DNA of 62,153 bases from Gammaproteobacteria bacterium (GCA_009839505.1 VXPO01000008.1:1-62153), one strand, 5' to 3'. Shown: positions 27,901-35,112, counted from the first letter of the stretch. Numbers and translations are program-made. The notes: a model not told the origin generated them from the letters alone.

Positions 27901-29453
27901 CGACGGGCAAGCCGGACCGGCTGACGCGGGCGACCCTGGACGGCGTCGCGACGACGCTGTCCCACGACGCCAACGGCAACGTCACCGGCTACGACGCGGC
28001 AACCGGCGACGACACGGCGGTGGCCTACGACGGCGCCAACCGGGTGGTGTCGATCACCGTGGGCGCGTCGGCGTCGCCGACGGCGAAGGACGAGTTCTGG
28101 CACCGCCCGGACGGCTCGCGGTTCCTGCGCCGGGAGACGTGGAAGGACGGGGAGACCTCGAAGTCGGCGCTGACGGTGCATCTCGGCGACTACGAGGAGA
28201 CGCGGCCGTCGGCGGGGAGCTATTCGAAGATCCAGCGGGTGCGGGCCTCGCCGGGCGTGGTGCGGGTGCGGCGCACGGCGGCGGCGGGTTCGTCGGCGAC
28301 GTCCGGGTCGCGCTTCGAGTACCTGCACCGCGACCACCTCGGCTCGCTGGACCGGGTGACGGACGGCGCGGGCGCGGCGGCGGCGACGCTGGCAGCGGCG
28401 AGCTTCGACGCGTTCGGCGGGCGCCGCGAGGCGGACTGGTCGTCGGACGCGGGCGCGGCGACGCGGGCGAACGTGCTGGCGCTGCAGGCGGAACGCTTCG
28501 GGCGCGGCTTCGGCGACCACGAGGAGCTGTCGCGGACGGGATTCGTGCACATGAACGGCCGGGTCTACGATCCGCGCCTGGGGCGCTTCCTGCAGCCGGA
28601 CCCGGTGGTCGCGGCACCGCATTCGAGCCAGGGCCACAACCGCTACGCGTACGTGCTGAACCGCCCGCTGTCGCTCGCCGACCCGACCGGCCTGACGCCG
28701 GTGCCGCCGGGCGCGATGGCGTTGGGGATGTCGCCGGTCGACATCAACGCCGTCATCCTGGCAAATCTGTGGGACTACATCTCCTGGGCGGACGTGCCGG
28801 TCTACCAGCTGAGCGGATTCGACTCGATCATCGCGAGCGGACTCAGCAACGCGGGCCTGAACACCTACCTCAAGACGAAGATCACGATCGAGGAGTGCCT
28901 GTCGGGCGACTGCGTGGAGTGGATCACGTCCGTCGAGCGCGCGGCTCAGCATGCCGGTCGCGTACCGGCCTGGCTCTGGCCGAGCGGGTACGCCTCACAC
29001 ATGGTGGGGCCGGGATTCCACGTCTACGCGCACACGTCCTCGGAGATCTGCCGCGCCGACGAGCCTGGCTGCACCTTGGAGAACATCGTGGACGCCCTGA
29101 ACGCGGTCGGTGTCCACAAGAACCAGACCCGTCCCTTCGTGCCGGGCGAACCGTATGTCGGAGATGTCGACCTTCCCCCTCCCATCATGGGAATAGATGA
29201 CGTGTCTACTAGCGCGATCCTGGACCGAAGCGGCAGGCAGATCGGTGTCCTCAACGCCACGTTGCAGAACCACGCTCTCCATCCCGGCTGGCTCCGCCGT
29301 GGTCCCGTTCTGATCGCGGGTGGCTACCGCATCCGCACGGTCAGTGTGGGAACCGGCTGGTTGGGCTTCCCCAACATCGTAGGGGGACCGGTCTATTGGC
29401 GGGGTGTCGACCGGCGCGTGATCGACCGGGTCCGCGGTCGCCTGCGTGGTTGA
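24945..29453 (+). CDS. SpvB/Rhs YD-repeat protein with C-terminal toxin candidate (5'-truncated)
   Basis: 1502 residues from a GTG. Rhs/YD repeats run through most of the protein (for example YDALGNL, YDLLGRPTQ, YDAAGRPSTV, YDDRGNL). The conserved Rhs core end RDHLGSLDRV (about 1128) and DPRLGRFLQPDP (about 1208) leads to DPTGL at 1246-1250. After that boundary lies a 252-residue variable tip, the part that is the toxin in polymorphic Rhs proteins; I find no known nuclease, ADP-ribosyltransferase or lipase motif in it. Intact relatives form a shell that encapsulates the tip and deliver it to competitors or hosts. Here the export/SpvB portion is truncated, so it may be a non-delivered remnant or a reservoir of toxin sequence. 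The overlapping downstream gene is the presumed immunity. Confidence 0.88.
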   Translation: MLTVTYEIDDAHGTMNPKAVSYDDAEVRFKYRPRNDLRSNTAGTGRVRRNSVLHTVEVHFDGAQVREYRLDSNTVAGRTRLEKVQECGYTEAGVLDACLPPLAFSWVTVAGAPTDFGIGVSKVTDGRGADTEFRYRAVSGSRHALNYTETPFGTLIAGSAAEAVKQVVVSEVRRDDGRGGNRSFHYRYKGAPQRSTLGRGYLGFPETRIRDVEAQTYSYRQTRMDWPFHGSTAAALVLNNAHGSHTRTYARAENAYAALAMHGDTVKYPYLARATRWIYEGNTVVGGSELVNALVQSGEFLTRRTSTSTTGNTVSNPAFTATVWGDVPNRAIGSVKQTVTTVENYTNTNTTTEWTIGKVNRRTVTHAASGETTRTVDTTHTYLAGTRNVDTTTRLPSHATLTLTTDRRFDTRGRVTRETVSGDGITSRTTTNGSYTESRYPSSVTNALYQTVNIVYDLRFGEPKQLTDPNSDVSRISYDAFGRRVRETAPDGTAMSTTYQRCGAAGVVCPNVPNAEEAVKVTTTVANGTTQTAPTRVAYLDVLGREVVSDEEAFDSTDGWRRQHREYDKQGRLKHVSRPYFSTGTAPRCATAGTCTSYHHDAVFTQRIVTRAGGGTVQTDRSGTAGTTTVDTTEQTVNPSATLRKRTKLDVLGRVVETVDDYGSNDAVTTTYGYDALGNLDKVVVDGVTTATMTYDEIGHRTTLTDASLGTWRYDYNALSELTSETDAKGQKTTYAYDLLGRPTQRRDCFSGCSPTVTNTWTWDPTNATGELASSTNGTFTETYTYRAADGKPTGVATRIAVTGVLTASYSRTLGYDAAGRPSTVRHPDGTTYTNTYTARGHPKAVKHGTTVLHEFKAADAFGNVTREEFNGNAFATVRTFDADTGRLTGIRTGTAAAPNSVQDLEYKWREDAVLHQRIDKRGTAATPDDLTDTFTMDGLSRTTRQATTGGATRTLDFAYDDRGNLTSKTSSVTGDLDATAYTYWTTGKPDRLTRATLDGVATTLSHDANGNVTGYDAATGDDTAVAYDGANRVVSITVGASASPTAKDEFWHRPDGSRFLRRETWKDGETSKSALTVHLGDYEETRPSAGSYSKIQRVRASPGVVRVRRTAAAGSSATSGSRFEYLHRDHLGSLDRVTDGAGAAAATLAAASFDAFGGRREADWSSDAGAATRANVLALQAERFGRGFGDHEELSRTGFVHMNGRVYDPRLGRFLQPDPVVAAPHSSQGHNRYAYVLNRPLSLADPTGLTPVPPGAMALGMSPVDINAVILANLWDYISWADVPVYQLSGFDSIIASGLSNAGLNTYLKTKITIEECLSGDCVEWITSVERAAQHAGRVPAWLWPSGYASHMVGPGFHVYAHTSSEICRADEPGCTLENIVDALNAVGVHKNQTRPFVPGEPYVGDVDLPPPIMGIDDVSTSAILDRSGRQIGVLNATLQNHALHPGWLRRGPVLIAGGYRIRTVSVGTGWLGFPNIVGGPVYWRGVDRRVIDRVRGRLRG
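27773..27886 (+). repeat. 114-base block identical to 31528-31641
   Basis: By base-by-base reading, this segment of the Rhs core (encoding TRQATTGG...DDRGNLTSK...) is the same as 31528-31641 in the Rhs mini-fragment downstream. A degenerate third copy is at 32792-32878. Identity with no synonymous change implies recent duplication or ongoing gene conversion. Confidence 0.85.
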
Positions 29454-29471
29454 CGCGATGGGCGCGGAAAC
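29392..29471 (+). repeat. 80-base block identical to 31821-31900, spanning the toxin/immunity junction
   Basis: The last 20 codons of the toxin tip, the overlapping stop/start and the first immunity codons are unchanged between this copy and 31821-31900. A shortened, diverged version is inside the linker of the double immunity protein (about 32290-32350). Confidence 0.85.
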
Positions 29472-29853
29472 AGGCGAATGGAGCGGGGTCTTGCCGCGGG
29501 GTCGCTGGCCACGACTCGTGGTGGCGTTTTTCGCGGCATGGATATGGACGACGGGTGTGTTTACGTTGCCGTCCGAGGGCTTCCGCTTCCTGTGGCCCTT
29601 CTACACGGTGTTTTCCCTGGTCTACCTGCTGTTCTTCGGCGTGACCGTGGCGTACTGGATGCACCGCTGGAGGAGGCTCTCGCTGCTCGCGTACATCCTC
29701 GGAGCCTGGGCGACCGCAGTGCCGATCAGCGCGCTGTTTTTTGCGATGGGGGAGCTTGGCGCTGTGGGATTCTTGATGATGGTCGCCACCGTCGGCGGTC
29801 TGATCGGCTATCTGATCGTAGAGCGCACGTGGCCGAAGGCCCAGCGGCAATGA
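29446..29853 (+). CDS. Four-helix membrane immunity protein (copy A)
   Basis: 135 residues, four predicted membrane helices (about 24-40, 49-69, 79-98, 104-124) after a short polar start containing GEWSGVLPRGRWPRL. It overlaps the Rhs toxin stop by eight bases (GTG at 29446; an ATG at 29458 is an alternative), the classic layout for a cognate immunity gene. Two further homologous domains lie in the fused gene at 31875-32729, and a decayed one at 32879-32928. A purely membrane-embedded immunity protein suggests that the toxin acts at or across the inner membrane. Not assigned to a known immunity family. Confidence 0.75.
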   Translation: MVDAMGAETGEWSGVLPRGRWPRLVVAFFAAWIWTTGVFTLPSEGFRFLWPFYTVFSLVYLLFFGVTVAYWMHRWRRLSLLAYILGAWATAVPISALFFAMGELGAVGFLMMVATVGGLIGYLIVERTWPKAQRQ

Positions 29854-30182
29854 ACGGGTCTTGTCCCCGAGCGGGGCGGCTCGGCGAGTATCTCGCCACG
29901 CGCACGGACCCGGTCACCCTCAAGGGCTTCAGCGGGGGCACGCTGACCGTCGTGAACGCCCTGCGCCGCGTTGGTGCTCTTCCGGATGGTTCCAAGGTGA
30001 TCCTGAACAGTCCCGTGGTCTCCTACCCGACCGCGCGGTCCGTCTTCCCCGATGTCGACTACAACCAGCCCCGGGGAGACGTCTTCAGCCTCCTGGCGCC
30101 GTCGCTGAACCCGTTCAGGTTCGCGTCGGGGTTTCTGGATCTGTTCTGCGGGTTCTGCGTGCACCGCGGCAACAACCTCTAG
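29850..30182 (+). pseudogene. Orphan lipase-like Rhs toxin tip (N-terminally truncated)
   Basis: A 110-codon frame starting at an ATGA overlap with immunity copy A. Its first residues (MNGSCPRAG) come from sequence that also follows immunity copies B and C, so the true toxin part begins around residue 10. VTLKGFSGGT is a nucleophile elbow (G-F-S-G-G) of an alpha/beta hydrolase; PRGDVF could supply the acid and VHRGNNL, close to the C-terminus, the histidine. The N-terminal half of the hydrolase and any Rhs carrier are missing. The next gene is a lipoprotein with ankyrin repeats, the immunity type known for secreted antibacterial lipases. Most likely a displaced, inactive C-terminal cassette kept beside its immunity gene. 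Confidence 0.6.
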
Positions 30183-30185
30183 GCG

Positions 30186-31529
30186 ATGGCGATGGTTGCG
30201 CGCGCCGCCGTCGTCTGCGCGATTCTCGCCGTGGCGGGCTGCGGAATCCTCAACCTGCTGCCGCGGGAGGAATGGACCGTCGACGACGAGGGCAACCGCG
30301 TGTGGGCGGACAACGCATGGACCTGGATGCTGTTCCGTCAGTCTACCGACATGGATGTGCTAGACGAGGCGGCCGGGAGACGTCCGTCCGTCTACTACGC
30401 GTCGTGGCACCACTTCTGGCTGCGGCGCAGCGAGGCACTGGTGGAGAGCCAGCGGAAGAACCTCCCAAAGCACCTCGGCTACATCGCGGAGCGGCGCCGC
30501 CAGGAGGGCCTGCCCGACGTGGATGTGCGCCGGGGCTTCGGCGAGGACGTCGACGTCACCGTACGGCGCGAGGCGGCCGGCGGGCCGACCGGTCTGGCCG
30601 CCGTCCCCGACGACTGGGACGGTTTCTGGCTGTGGCGCATCGGCAAGCTGTGGCGGGTCGTCGCGGTCGCCGACGCGGCGCTGGACGAGGAGGAGCTCGT
30701 CTGCCGGATCGTACTCCGGCGCCGGGAGTACGGCCTGCCGGAGCTGCCCGGGCCCGCGCGGGACTGCAGAGGTACGCTGCCGCCGGCGGCACCGAAGCGA
30801 GTTGCCGAGCAGTCGGAGCGCGGCTACGGGCCCTGGTGGACGCCGGAGAGGATTTTCGCCGACCCCGCCGCGCGGGCGCTGGCGGAGGCGGCGAGCCGCG
30901 GGCGGGTGCGCACCGTCGACCGGCTCGTGGCGGCCGACACCGACGTCAACGCGTCGGGGATCGGCGGGATCAACGCGCTTTCCAGGGCGGGGAACCTGCG
31001 CGTTTTCCGCCGGCTGCTGGAGCTCGGCGCGGACCCCAACGTGCTCTACGACGACGGCAGGACCAAGATGCACTACGTGGCACGCTACAGCGACGAGCGG
31101 TACCTGGACGCCGCGCTGGCGCACGGGGGCGACCCGAACGTGCGCGACGCCTGGGGCGACACGCCGCTGTCGGCCAGCCCGATCGGCATGTGGCCGAACG
31201 CCGTGAGGGCGCTGCTCGACGCGCCGGGGGTGGACATCGAGGCGCCCAACCGCCACGGCACGACGGTGGCGATGAAGGTGGCGGGCGTGCGCGACGACAT
31301 CCTGCTGGCGCTCTTGGAGCGCGGCGCGGACTACGAGGCGCGCAACGCCGCCGGCTACAGCGTGCTGGACCGGCTGGCGTTCCAGCGCCCGCTGATGTTC
31401 CCCGGCACGACGGAGGCCCGGGCGTGCGACAAGGTCATCGCCTGGCTGGCGGCGCGCGGCGTGGAGCTGCCCGAGCCGCGGGTCCGGCTGCCCGCCAGCC
31501 CGTCCGCCGACTGGCAGGCGGCGCGGTGA
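30186..31529 (+). CDS. Ankyrin-repeat lipoprotein, probable lipase-toxin immunity
   Basis: 447 residues. N-terminal lipobox (LAVAGCGI, Cys near residue 19) predicts a periplasm-facing lipoprotein. The central part is Trp-rich (WTWMLFRQS, YYASWHHFWLRR); the C-terminal third (about 235-420) carries ankyrin repeats such as GNLRVFRRLLELGADPNV, HGGDPNVRDAWGDTPL and DDILLALLERGADYEARNA. It lies three bases after the lipase-like toxin tip. Ankyrin lipoproteins are established immunity partners of some type VI lipase effectors, which supports the pairing; the direct evidence here is synteny only. The stop codon lies at the junction with the Rhs mini-fragment (shared GTGA at 31526-31529), so the original C-terminus may have been altered. 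Confidence 0.8.
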   Translation: MAMVARAAVVCAILAVAGCGILNLLPREEWTVDDEGNRVWADNAWTWMLFRQSTDMDVLDEAAGRRPSVYYASWHHFWLRRSEALVESQRKNLPKHLGYIAERRRQEGLPDVDVRRGFGEDVDVTVRREAAGGPTGLAAVPDDWDGFWLWRIGKLWRVVAVADAALDEEELVCRIVLRRREYGLPELPGPARDCRGTLPPAAPKRVAEQSERGYGPWWTPERIFADPAARALAEAASRGRVRTVDRLVAADTDVNASGIGGINALSRAGNLRVFRRLLELGADPNVLYDDGRTKMHYVARYSDERYLDAALAHGGDPNVRDAWGDTPLSASPIGMWPNAVRALLDAPGVDIEAPNRHGTTVAMKVAGVRDDILLALLERGADYEARNAAGYSVLDRLAFQRPLMFPGTTEARACDKVIAWLAARGVELPEPRVRLPASPSADWQAAR

Positions 31530-31882
31530 CCCGGCAGGCGACGACGGGCGGCGCGACGCGGACGCTGGACTTCGCGTACGACGACCGCGGCAACCTGACC
31601 TCGAAGACGTCGTCCGTGACCGGCGACCTCGACGCGACGGCCTACGCGTACGGGACGGCAGGCAGGCAGATCGGCGTCCTCAACGCCACGTTGCGGAACC
31701 ACGCGCTCGATCTCGGAGAGGTCCGCCGCGGCCCCGTTCTGATCGCGGGTGGCTACCGCATCGGCACGGTCAGTCTGGGGACCGGCTGGTGGGGCTTCCC
31801 CAACGTCGTAGGGGGACCGTTCTATTGGCGGGGTGTCGACCGGCGCGTGATCGACCGGGTCCGCGGTCGCCTGCGTGGTTGA
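31526..31882 (+). pseudogene. Rhs mini-fragment fused to the toxin C-terminal end (copy B)
   Basis: 118 codons from a GTG. The first 38 codons repeat the Rhs core block (27773-27886) without change. The frame then jumps, at a short GGCAGGCAG homology near 31665, to the last 70 or so residues of the toxin tip (RQIGVLNATLRNHAL ... WRGVDRRVIDRVRG). Everything between (about 1.3 kb in the full gene) is deleted. It overlaps immunity copy B exactly as in the full-length locus. It probably has no toxin activity but retains sequence for recombination. Confidence 0.75.
31528..31641 (+). repeat. 114-base block identical to 27773-27886
   Basis: Second copy of the Rhs core block. It starts inside the ankyrin gene stop codon (31527-31529). 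Confidence 0.85.
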
Positions 31883-31900
31883 CGCGATGGGCGCGGAAAC
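31821..31900 (+). repeat. 80-base block identical to 29392-29471
   Basis: Second copy of the toxin-end/immunity-start junction. Flanking bases diverge at once on both sides (G/T before, A/G after). Confidence 0.85.
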
Positions 31901-32729
31901 GGGCGAATGGAGCGGGGTCTTGCCGCGGGGCCGCTGGCCACGACTCGTGGTGGCGTTTCTCGCGGCATGGATTTGGACGACCGGGGCCTATACGTTCCAG
32001 TCCTATGGCTTTTTGTGGTCCTTCATTGCCGTGGTTTCCCTGGTCTACCTGCTGTTCTTCGGCGTGTCCGTGGCGTACTGGATGCACCGCCGGGGAAAGC
32101 TCTCGCTGCCCGCGTACATTCTCGGGGCCTGGTTGACAGCAGTGCCGATCAGCGCGCTGTTTCTTGCGATGGGGGCGCTTGGCGCTGTCGGATTCTCGAT
32201 GATCATCGCCACCGTCGGCGGTCTGATCGGCTATCTGATCGTAGAGCGCACGTGGCCGAAGTCCCAGCGGCCACGAACGGGTTTCGCTCCGGGACACCGG
32301 CGCGTGATCGACCCGATCCCGCAGCGCCCTGCGTCCGTTGATATAGCGGGCGAATGGAGCGGCGTCTTGCCGCGCGGCCGCTGGCCACGACTCGTGGTGG
32401 CGTTTCTCGCGGTATGGATTTGGACGACGGGTATGTCTACGTTGCTGTCCGAGTCCTTCCGTTTCATGTGGTCCTTCAACGCGGTGTTTTCCCTGGTCTA
32501 CTTGCTCTTCTTCGGCGTGACCGCAGCCTACTGGATGCACCGCTGGAGGAAGCTCTCGCTGCTCGCGTACATTCTGGGAGCATGGGCCGCCACCGTTCCG
32601 CTCAACCTGCTGTTCCTTGCTATGCCCTCGTTTGGCGCAGTGGGATCAACGCTGATGCTCGCCACCGGCGGCGGCCTGATCGCCTATCTGATCGTCGAAC
32701 GCACGTGGCCGAAGTCCCAGCGGCCGTGA
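31875..32729 (+). CDS. Tandem double immunity membrane protein (copies B and C fused)
   Basis: 284 residues with two immunity domains, about 1-133 and 158-284, each with four membrane helices and the EWSGVLPRGRWPRL entry motif. Copies A and C end in a TGA; at the matching position copy B has CGA (32274-32276), so translation continues. The linker (GFAPGHRRVIDPIPQRPASVD) is a remnant of the toxin end (HRRVID matches DRRVID) that a deletion has brought into the immunity frame. The fusion stays open over eight helices, which would not be expected of a decaying gene. It may protect against two toxin variants at once. Confidence 0.8.
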   Translation: MVDAMGAETGEWSGVLPRGRWPRLVVAFLAAWIWTTGAYTFQSYGFLWSFIAVVSLVYLLFFGVSVAYWMHRRGKLSLPAYILGAWLTAVPISALFLAMGALGAVGFSMIIATVGGLIGYLIVERTWPKSQRPRTGFAPGHRRVIDPIPQRPASVDIAGEWSGVLPRGRWPRLVVAFLAVWIWTTGMSTLLSESFRFMWSFNAVFSLVYLLFFGVTAAYWMHRWRKLSLLAYILGAWAATVPLNLLFLAMPSFGAVGSTLMLATGGGLIAYLIVERTWPKSQRP

Positions 32730-32791
32730 ACGGGTCTCGTCCGGGCGGTACCTTGTGCTAGAAGTCGCTCGGACAACCGCCGGGCTGGTTG

Positions 32792-32928
32792 GGGCGGCGC
32801 GGCGCGGACGCTGGACTTCGCGCACGACGACCGCGGCTGCCTGACCTCGAAGACGTCGTTCGTGACCCGCGACCTCGACACCGCTGGAGTAAGCACGCTG
32901 GTCGCGTAAATCCTTGGAGTCTGGGCGG
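32792..32928 (+). pseudogene. Decayed Rhs-immunity remnant (copy D)
   Basis: Bases 32792-32878 are a diverged copy of the Rhs core block (TLDFAHDDRG...LTSKTS), and at 32879 the sequence switches directly to the middle of an immunity gene: CACCGCTGGAG followed by a match to the third-helix region, with a two-base deletion and an in-frame stop. It marks the right end of the array. The 60 or so bases between copy C and this remnant hold nothing I recognise. Confidence 0.7.
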
Positions 32929-32935
32929 GGCTACG

Positions 32936-33406
32936 CTACCGACGGGGGATTTGATCGATTGGCGGCGCTTGGAAACGCACTCTCTGGGTCAACTCTTCGA
33001 GTACCGTCGTCCCCGCCTCGTCCGCCGTCAATTGGACGAGGACCGCGTACGCACCGAGGTTTTTGAGCCCGGTCAGTGGGCCCGACTCAGCCTCGTACTC
33101 CCCTGGTCCGTCGAGCGTCACCGTGAGGCGTTCAGGCGGCGAATCGGGGTCGGTCTGCGGGAACCACACCCGAAGGAAACGCGCACCGTCGGGAACTGAT
33201 CGAACGCCTACGCCTACCCTCAGGCGCGTGTTCCGTGCCGCAATGCCATATATGAAATGCGCGAAAACCACTTGCATGTGTTCGGATGCTTGAGCACGCG
33301 GCATCGCCCCGCGCCCTTCGCTCGGAGATTGCACCGAACACGCCGCGACTAGCAGCACACAACAGAAGATCGCGGCAGCCGAACGTATGACCCCACCCGG
33401 TCGCAT
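32936..33406 (-). CDS. Small lipoprotein, unknown
   Basis: 156 residues with a signal peptide and lipobox LVAACS (Cys near 23). The mature domain is beta-rich (LRVGVGVRSVPDGARFLRV, LTVTLDGPGEYEAESG), consistent with a small immunoglobulin-like sandwich. I do not recognise the family. It converges on the Rhs array, and its 3' end is only about eight bases from the last remnant. Proximity to the array raises the possibility of a role in the toxin locus, but nothing in the sequence shows it. Confidence 0.7.
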   Translation of the reverse strand: MRPGGVIRSAAAIFCCVLLVAACSVQSPSEGRGAMPRAQASEHMQVVFAHFIYGIAARNTRLRVGVGVRSVPDGARFLRVWFPQTDPDSPPERLTVTLDGPGEYEAESGPLTGLKNLGAYAVLVQLTADEAGTTVLEELTQRVRFQAPPIDQIPRR

Positions 33407-33417
33407 GGTGAAAACGG

Positions 33418-34152
33418 TCAGGTGACGAGGCCCACAGGCAGATGCTCGATGCGGTTCAGGTAGCGCAGCATCACCGAGTCACCGTCGAAGTCCAGGCGGC
33501 TGACGCCGGTATTGTGGTTGCTGAACCGGATGTCCGAGACGTACTGGCCCAACAACAGGTGCTGAACGAGTAGGCTGATGAAGGTGCCGTGGCTGACGAT
33601 GGCGACCCGGTCCTCCCACTCTTGCACCCGTCGTCGAACGTCCGCCGCAACCCGGGCGGATCGCGAAACCAGCTCCGCGCGACGTTCGAAGGGGCGGTTC
33701 CACCAGCCGTTGTCGGTGATGGCGTCCGGCTGCACGAAACCGGGGAACTGCCTCGCGATCTCTTCGCGGGTCAGACCCGCATGGCCGACCGCTCCCCGAC
33801 CATCGCCCTCGTCCAGCCAAATGCCACCCTCCTCATGGACGTCCAGCCAGATCTCCGGCTTGAGCCCCAAGGCGGTCGCGATGGGCTGCGTGGTCTGCAG
33901 CGCGCGGAGCATGGCGCTCGTGTAGAGGCGCTGAATCCCGTGCCCGCCTTCGACCGCGGACCCATCCCGGAGGTCGGTCTTGTCCGCCTCACGCGCAAGG
34001 TGGCCGGCCACGCACTTCGCCTGTTCGTGGCCCGTGGCTGTCAGGCTGGGCTCGGCCGTGCGCGGGGGCTCCTCGGCAACGTCCGCCCTTGCTTCGGCGG
34101 CAAACGCATTGTTCTCCGACTGGCCGTGCCGGATCAGGTAGAGAATCTTCAC
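33418..34152 (-). CDS. Histidine phosphatase superfamily protein
   Basis: 244 residues starting with a GTG. LIRHGQSEN (about 6-14) contains the catalytic RHG, and the second histidine is in AIVSHGTFISLL. TSAMLRALQT supplies the second arginine, and EEGGIWLDEGDG the acid region. The family covers phosphoglycerate mutase-like and broad-specificity phosphatases; this one has a long insertion after the first motif. It begins seven bases after the stop codon of the alpha/beta hydrolase, so the two are likely co-transcribed. Substrate unknown. Confidence 0.9.
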   Translation of the reverse strand: MKILYLIRHGQSENNAFAAEARADVAEEPPRTAEPSLTATGHEQAKCVAGHLAREADKTDLRDGSAVEGGHGIQRLYTSAMLRALQTTQPIATALGLKPEIWLDVHEEGGIWLDEGDGRGAVGHAGLTREEIARQFPGFVQPDAITDNGWWNRPFERRAELVSRSARVAADVRRRVQEWEDRVAIVSHGTFISLLVQHLLLGQYVSDIRFSNHNTGVSRLDFDGDSVMLRYLNRIEHLPVGLVT

Positions 34153-34158
34153 GCCGGA

Positions 34159-34923
34159 TCAGGTCCCTAGCTCGTCGTGGAACCGGAGGAAGGTCTCGAG
34201 TGCCAGTTCAGGGTGTTCCAGCATGCCGTTGTGGCCGCAACATAGGAGTTCGACCAGCTTGGCGTTGGGTGCGGTGGCCGCGATCACACGGCTCGACACG
34301 AGATTGGGATCATGATCGCCGGTGCCGATGAGCACCGGCATGGTGAGCTTCGGGACCATCGGCTTCAGTTCGAACCCGAGAAGTCCCTGGGTCGCCCGCG
34401 CCGCCGCGTCCGGGTCACGGTGGTCCATGATGCCCGCAGGCACCGGAGTCGGTTCGATGCCCTGTTGCCGGCGTAGCTCTGCGGCGCGTTTCGTCCCTTC
34501 CCGTTGCGCCGGCACGTCGGCTTTGTCGGTGTTGGCCGCGTACAGCGCCGCGGAGATCACGCGCTCCGGGTGGTAGGCGCAGAACACCATGGCGGGTCTC
34601 GAACCCCAGGACTGCGACCAGACGTGGCAGCGCTCGATGCCGAGGTGGTCGAGGACGTCGCAGGCGTCCTGGGCGTACTGCACGAACGTGTATTGGCTGT
34701 CCGGGTCCGCCGTCGGCGTACTCTGGCCGAAGCCTCGGGGGTCGATGCGAACGACGCGGAAGCGTTCTGCGAGCCTCTCGACCAGATGATCCCAAGCCCG
34801 CATGGTGCATCGGCCCGGCGGCCACAGCAGCAGACCGGGCTTGCCCTCGCCGCCATCGCCATCGCCATCGACCTCGACGTGCAGCGTCGCGCCGTCCACT
34901 TCCACTTTCATTGCCGTTCCCAT
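34159..34923 (-). CDS. Alpha/beta hydrolase
   Basis: 254 residues. The oxyanion stretch is around LLLWPPGRCTM and the nucleophile elbow is S-Q-S-W-G (WSQSWGSRP, about 103-111), with Ser in place of the usual first Gly. The acid is likely in GTGDHDPN and the histidine in CCGHNGMLEHP. The fold and order are those of esterases or C-C bond hydrolases. An Asp/Gly-rich loop (VDGDGDGGEG) follows the first strand. The 189 bases upstream of it contain no gene I can support. Confidence 0.9.
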   Translation of the reverse strand: MGTAMKVEVDGATLHVEVDGDGDGGEGKPGLLLWPPGRCTMRAWDHLVERLAERFRVVRIDPRGFGQSTPTADPDSQYTFVQYAQDACDVLDHLGIERCHVWSQSWGSRPAMVFCAYHPERVISAALYAANTDKADVPAQREGTKRAAELRRQQGIEPTPVPAGIMDHRDPDAAARATQGLLGFELKPMVPKLTMPVLIGTGDHDPNLVSSRVIAATAPNAKLVELLCCGHNGMLEHPELALETFLRFHDELGT

Positions 34924-35112
34924 ATTCCAATCAAACCCTCAATCGACCCTCGGTGGGACTATTCCTTAGCGAACCAGGGACTCGAGACGTGTCGCGCAGG
35001 AAGGCGTGGACGTCGTAGCCACTCCCTTTGCACGGTCCAGCCTAATTGGGGTAGTGCTCGCCGCGCAACCTGAGTAACACGGAACAGAAGGATTCAACCG
35101 GGGGCTGTGCCC

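Noticed and set aside
26562-28952. 796-codon open frame on the minus strand inside the Rhs gene
   Set aside because: Arg/Val-rich composition without motifs, exactly antiparallel to the YD-repeat frame; a GC-rich shadow.
29861-31882. 673-codon open frame on the plus strand across the ankyrin gene
   Set aside because: Most of it is a low-complexity alternative frame of the ankyrin lipoprotein; only the last part (31526-31882) is real Rhs/toxin sequence.
31875-32729. Two separate immunity genes instead of a fusion
   Set aside because: There is no stop codon between the halves and no ribosome site or start codon directly before the second half that would be preferred; the frame is continuous.
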